From contig JAQUUC010000032.1 of the NCBI GenBank assembly GCA_028694105.1, forward strand, positions 1 to 44,623: DNA of 44,623 nt, written 5' to 3'. Each line of letters begins with the position of its first letter. Position 1 is the stretch's first letter. Below are positions 41,753-44,623 of this stretch, one piece after another. The translations under genes and the position numbers were made by a program. The notes beneath the pieces were generated by a model. It saw only the letters and a program-made list of their open reading frames with translations, searched no databases and was not told the DNA's origin. The DNA is from Hespellia sp. GTDB taxonomy: Bacteria > Bacillota > Clostridia > Lachnospirales > Lachnospiraceae.

Positions 41753-43008
41753 AGAAAAAACCGGTTACTGGCATGAAGGATATGCTGCCACAGGAGATGG
41801 AAGTCCGCAATTACGTGATTTCACTGATTCAGGAGACCTATAAGGATTTTGGTTTTACATCGATGGAGACACCCTGCGTGGAGCATATCGAGAATCTGTG
41901 CAGCAAATCAGGAGGAGATAATGAGAAGCTGATCTTCAAGATTTTAAAGCGCGGTGAGAAATTAAAGATTGATACAGCAGAGTCAGAGAATGATCTGGTG
42001 GATGGAGGTCTTCGTTATGATCTCACGGTTCCACTGTGCCGCTACTATTCGAACCATGCAAATGAGCTGCCATCACCATTTAAGGCACTTCAGATGGGAA
42101 ACGTATGGCGTGCGGACAGACCGCAGCGCGGACGGTTCAGACAGTTCATGCAGTGTGACATTGACATTTTAGGCGAGTCCTCAAATCTTGCAGAGATCGA
42201 ACTGGTACTTGCAACTACGACCTTACTTGGCAAACTGGATTTTCACAATTTTACGATCCGTATCAATGACCGTAAGATTTTAAAAGCGATGGCGGCCTAC
42301 AGCGGATTCTCGGAAGCAGATTACGATACTGTATTTATCATTCTGGATAAGATGGACAAGATTGGTCTGGACGGTGTCGCGGCGGAGCTGGAAGAGAATG
42401 GTTATGCGAAAGAGTCTGTAGAGAAATATCTGCAGCTGTTCAAAGAGATTACCAACGACATCGAAGGTGTCCGTTACTGCAAGGAGAAGCTGGAAGGCTT
42501 TTTGGATGCAGAGACAGCGGATGGTCTGGAGCTTATCATCTCAAGCGTGGAGAGTGCGAAAGAGGCTGACTTTAAGATGAGCTTTGACCCGACACTGGTG
42601 CGTGGCATGTCGTATTATACTGGAACGATTTTCGAGATTTCCATGGATGAGTTCGGCGGTTCGGTCGGCGGCGGTGGACGCTATGACAAAATGATTGGCA
42701 AATTCACCGGGCAGGATACACCTGCTGTTGGATTCTCCATTGGATTTGAACGCATTGTCATGCTGCTGTTAGAGCGTGGTTATGAGATACCGACGAATAA
42801 AGTCAAAAAAGCATTTTTGATTGAGAAGAATATGCCGGCAGCCGGCATGTTAAAGGTTCTGACACTCGCGAAGGAAGAGCGCGCAGCCGGCAGACAGGTT
42901 ATGGTTGTTAACATGAAGAAGAATAAGAAGTTCCAGAAGGAACAGCTTGCAGAGCAGGGATATACAGATGTTGTAGACTGTTATGCAGATAAAGTGGAGG
43001 AAATGTAA
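41743..43008 (+). CDS. hisS: Histidyl-tRNA synthetase
   Basis: A 421-residue class II aminoacyl-tRNA synthetase charging tRNA-His. Motif 1 is represented by the KKPVTGMKDMLPQEM start and ETPCVEHIENL. Motif 2 spans GNVWRADRPQRGRFRQFMQCD. The histidine-specific loop is LVRGMSYYTGTIFEI, and motif 3 is GFSIGFERIVMLL. The C-terminal anticodon-binding domain covers about 330-421. GTG-free start at 41743 is chosen because AAAAGGAG ends seven bases upstream; ATG 41737 is too close to it. It overlaps the hemZ stop and is followed by aspS after one base, the usual hisS-aspS pair. Confidence 0.95.
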   Translation: MALKKKPVTGMKDMLPQEMEVRNYVISLIQETYKDFGFTSMETPCVEHIENLCSKSGGDNEKLIFKILKRGEKLKIDTAESENDLVDGGLRYDLTVPLCRYYSNHANELPSPFKALQMGNVWRADRPQRGRFRQFMQCDIDILGESSNLAEIELVLATTTLLGKLDFHNFTIRINDRKILKAMAAYSGFSEADYDTVFIILDKMDKIGLDGVAAELEENGYAKESVEKYLQLFKEITNDIEGVRYCKEKLEGFLDAETADGLELIISSVESAKEADFKMSFDPTLVRGMSYYTGTIFEISMDEFGGSVGGGGRYDKMIGKFTGQDTPAVGFSIGFERIVMLLLERGYEIPTNKVKKAFLIEKNMPAAGMLKVLTLAKEERAAGRQVMVVNMKKNKKFQKEQLAEQGYTDVVDCYADKVEEM

Positions 43009-43009
43009 G

Positions 43010-44623
43010 ATGGCAGAGTCAATGCAGGGATTAAAAAGGACGAACAGATGCGGAGAACTCACGAAGGCAAATGTCGGTGAGACTGTAACTGTTATGGGAT
43101 GGGTACAGAAGAACCGGAATAAGGGCGGAATTGTATTTGTGGATTTACGGGACCGGGCAGGTCTTCTTCAGATTGTATTTGAGGAGGACGAGGTGTTAAT
43201 GGAGAAGGCTTCCAGGTTGCGCGCTGAGTTTGTTGTGGCAGTTGTGGGCAAGGTGGTAGAGCGTTCCGGCGCAGTCAATACGAATCTCGCGACAGGTGAG
43301 ATTGAAGTGCGCGCAGAGCAGCTTCGCATTTTATCAGAGTCAGAGACACCGCCGTTCCCAATCGAAGAGAACAGCAAGACCAAAGAAGAACTGCGTTTGA
43401 AATACAGATTCCTGGATCTTCGCCGCCCGGACCTTCAGAGAAACCTGATGATGCGCAGCAAGGTTGCGACGCTGACCAGAGCATTTCTTGCGGAAGAAGG
43501 ATTTTTGGAAATTGAGACACCGACTATGATCAAATCAACACCGGAGGGTGCAAGAGATTATCTGGTACCAAGCCGTGTAAACCCGGGAACCTTCTATGCG
43601 CTGCCGCAGTCACCCCAGCTGTTAAAACAGCTGCTCATGTGCTCCGGATACGACAGATATTTCCAACTGGCACGCTGTTACCGTGATGAAGATCTGCGCG
43701 CAGACCGTCAGCCGGAATTTACACAGATCGATATGGAATTATCGTTTGTAGATGTGGATGATGTCATCGATGTCAATGAGAGACTGCTTCAAAAATTATT
43801 CAAAGATGTATTAGATGTAGAAGTATCGCTTCCGATTCCAAGAATGACATGGCAGGATGCGATGGACCGTTATGGCTCAGACAAGCCGGACACTCGTTTT
43901 GGAATGGAGCTTGTCAATGTGACGGAGACGGTAAAAGACTGTGAATTTGTCGTATTTAAGGGTGCCATTGAAAATGGTGGAACGGTCCGTGGTATCAATG
44001 CCAGGGGACAGGGAATGATGCCGCGCAAGAAGATTGACAAGCTGGTGGACTATGCGAAGGATTTTGGCGCAAAAGGACTCGCTTATATTGCACTGCAGGA
44101 AGATGGAAGCATGAAGTCTTCCTTTGCAAAATTCATGACGGAAGAAGAGGTGTCCGCGCTTGTAACAGCAATGGACGGACAGCCGGGGGATCTGCTTCTG
44201 TTTGCTGCGGACAAGAATAAAGTAGTATGGGATGTGCTTGGAAATTTACGTCTCGAAATAGCAAGGCAGTTAGAATTATTGGATAAGAATGAATATAAGT
44301 TTCTGTGGGTGACAGAATTCCCACTGATGGAGTGGAGCGATGAGCAGGGAAGATTCCTTGCCATGCATCATCCATTTACAATGCCGATGGACGAAGATAT
44401 TCCGATGCTCGACACAGATCTTGGCAAAGTGCGCGCAAAGGCATATGACATCGTATTAAACGGTACGGAGATCGGCGGGGGAAGTGTCCGAATCTACAAT
44501 ACCGAGATTCAGTCCAAGATGTTAGAACTCTTGGGATTCACACCGGAGCAGGCAGAAGAGCAGTTCGGCTTCCTTCTTCGCGCATTCAAATACGGAGTAC
44601 CGCCGCACGCAGGACTTGCTTAC
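43010..44623 (+). CDS. aspS: Aspartyl-tRNA synthetase (3' end beyond the window)
   Basis: The frame is open from ATG 43010 to the window edge (538 codons, no stop); family members of this bacterial type have about 590-600 residues, so some 50-60 are missing. The N-terminal OB-fold anticodon-binding domain contains VMGWVQKNRNKGGIVFVDLRD. The class II core starts with RFLDLRRPDLQRNLMMRSKV and contains FLEIETPTMIKSTPEGARDY, motif 2 with RCYRDEDLRADRQPEFTQID and the bacterial GAD insertion (about 290-410), then FPLMEW and GTEIGGGSVR. It charges tRNA-Asp (or also tRNA-Asn where a GatCAB route exists). Start has GGAGG at 42997-43001. Confidence 0.95.
   Translation, partial: MAESMQGLKRTNRCGELTKANVGETVTVMGWVQKNRNKGGIVFVDLRDRAGLLQIVFEEDEVLMEKASRLRAEFVVAVVGKVVERSGAVNTNLATGEIEVRAEQLRILSESETPPFPIEENSKTKEELRLKYRFLDLRRPDLQRNLMMRSKVATLTRAFLAEEGFLEIETPTMIKSTPEGARDYLVPSRVNPGTFYALPQSPQLLKQLLMCSGYDRYFQLARCYRDEDLRADRQPEFTQIDMELSFVDVDDVIDVNERLLQKLFKDVLDVEVSLPIPRMTWQDAMDRYGSDKPDTRFGMELVNVTETVKDCEFVVFKGAIENGGTVRGINARGQGMMPRKKIDKLVDYAKDFGAKGLAYIALQEDGSMKSSFAKFMTEEEVSALVTAMDGQPGDLLLFAADKNKVVWDVLGNLRLEIARQLELLDKNEYKFLWVTEFPLMEWSDEQGRFLAMHHPFTMPMDEDIPMLDTDLGKVRAKAYDIVLNGTEIGGGSVRIYNTEIQSKMLELLGFTPEQAEEQFGFLLRAFKYGVPPHAGLAY

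Noticed and set aside
1-44623. CRISPR arrays, rRNA genes, tRNA genes, transposases or integrases.
   Set aside because: Looked for regularly spaced repeats, conserved RNA signatures and DDE/serine/tyrosine recombinase proteins; none seen.

Overview
This window looks like a chromosomal segment of a spore-forming, gut-type member of the Lachnospiraceae (Clostridia). The evidence is a forespore sigma factor SigG, SpoVT, a SCIFF (six cysteines in forty-five residues) peptide next to its radical-SAM maturase, a fused SecDF, and the chain pth-mfd-foldase-spoVT-scfAB-secDF-recJ-relA-MBL-hemZ-hisS-aspS, all read from the translated sequence. Genus cannot be fixed from sequence alone.

Region 1 (1-3.6 kb) is an AT-rich accessory patch of small and partly broken genes. 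It holds the C-terminal stub of a chloramphenicol acetyltransferase, a GNAT acetyltransferase, a Vat/CatB-type hexapeptide acetyltransferase whose catalytic histidine position is occupied by Asn, an XRE regulator with a membrane tail, a membrane protein resembling a PAP2 phosphatase cut before its last motif, and a choloylglycine-hydrolase-like amidase split by one extra copy of a GGGAT repeat.

Region 2 (3.6-13.1 kb) carries two complete Bce-type antimicrobial-peptide sensing and resistance modules, arranged head to head. One is on the minus strand (response regulator, kinase, ATPase, permease; 8202 down to 3619) and one on the plus strand (8498 to 13095). Each ABC operon is preceded by two copies of the heptamer ATGTAAG on its coding strand, a plausible shared operator element.

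Region 3 (13.1-23.6 kb) is one transcription unit, preceded by a good sigma-A-like promoter, that encodes three very large hybrid histidine kinases with overlapping ends. The first two appear cytoplasmic and PAS-rich. The third is secreted/anchored and has two periplasmic-binding-protein-like sensor domains. All end in receiver domains and none has a DNA-binding or enzymatic output, so they should feed a phosphorelay or a regulator elsewhere. sigG follows directly.

Region 4 (23.6-44.6 kb) is core genome: sigG, an acidic small protein, a membrane-anchored protein on the minus strand, then pth, mfd, a lipoprotein foldase, spoVT, a small membrane protein, the ranthipeptide pair scfA/scfB, secDF, recJ, the (p)ppGpp synthetase/hydrolase, an MBL-fold hydrolase, hemZ, hisS and aspS, which runs off the right edge. 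Several promoters with 16-18 bp spacing and several intrinsic terminators can be read directly.
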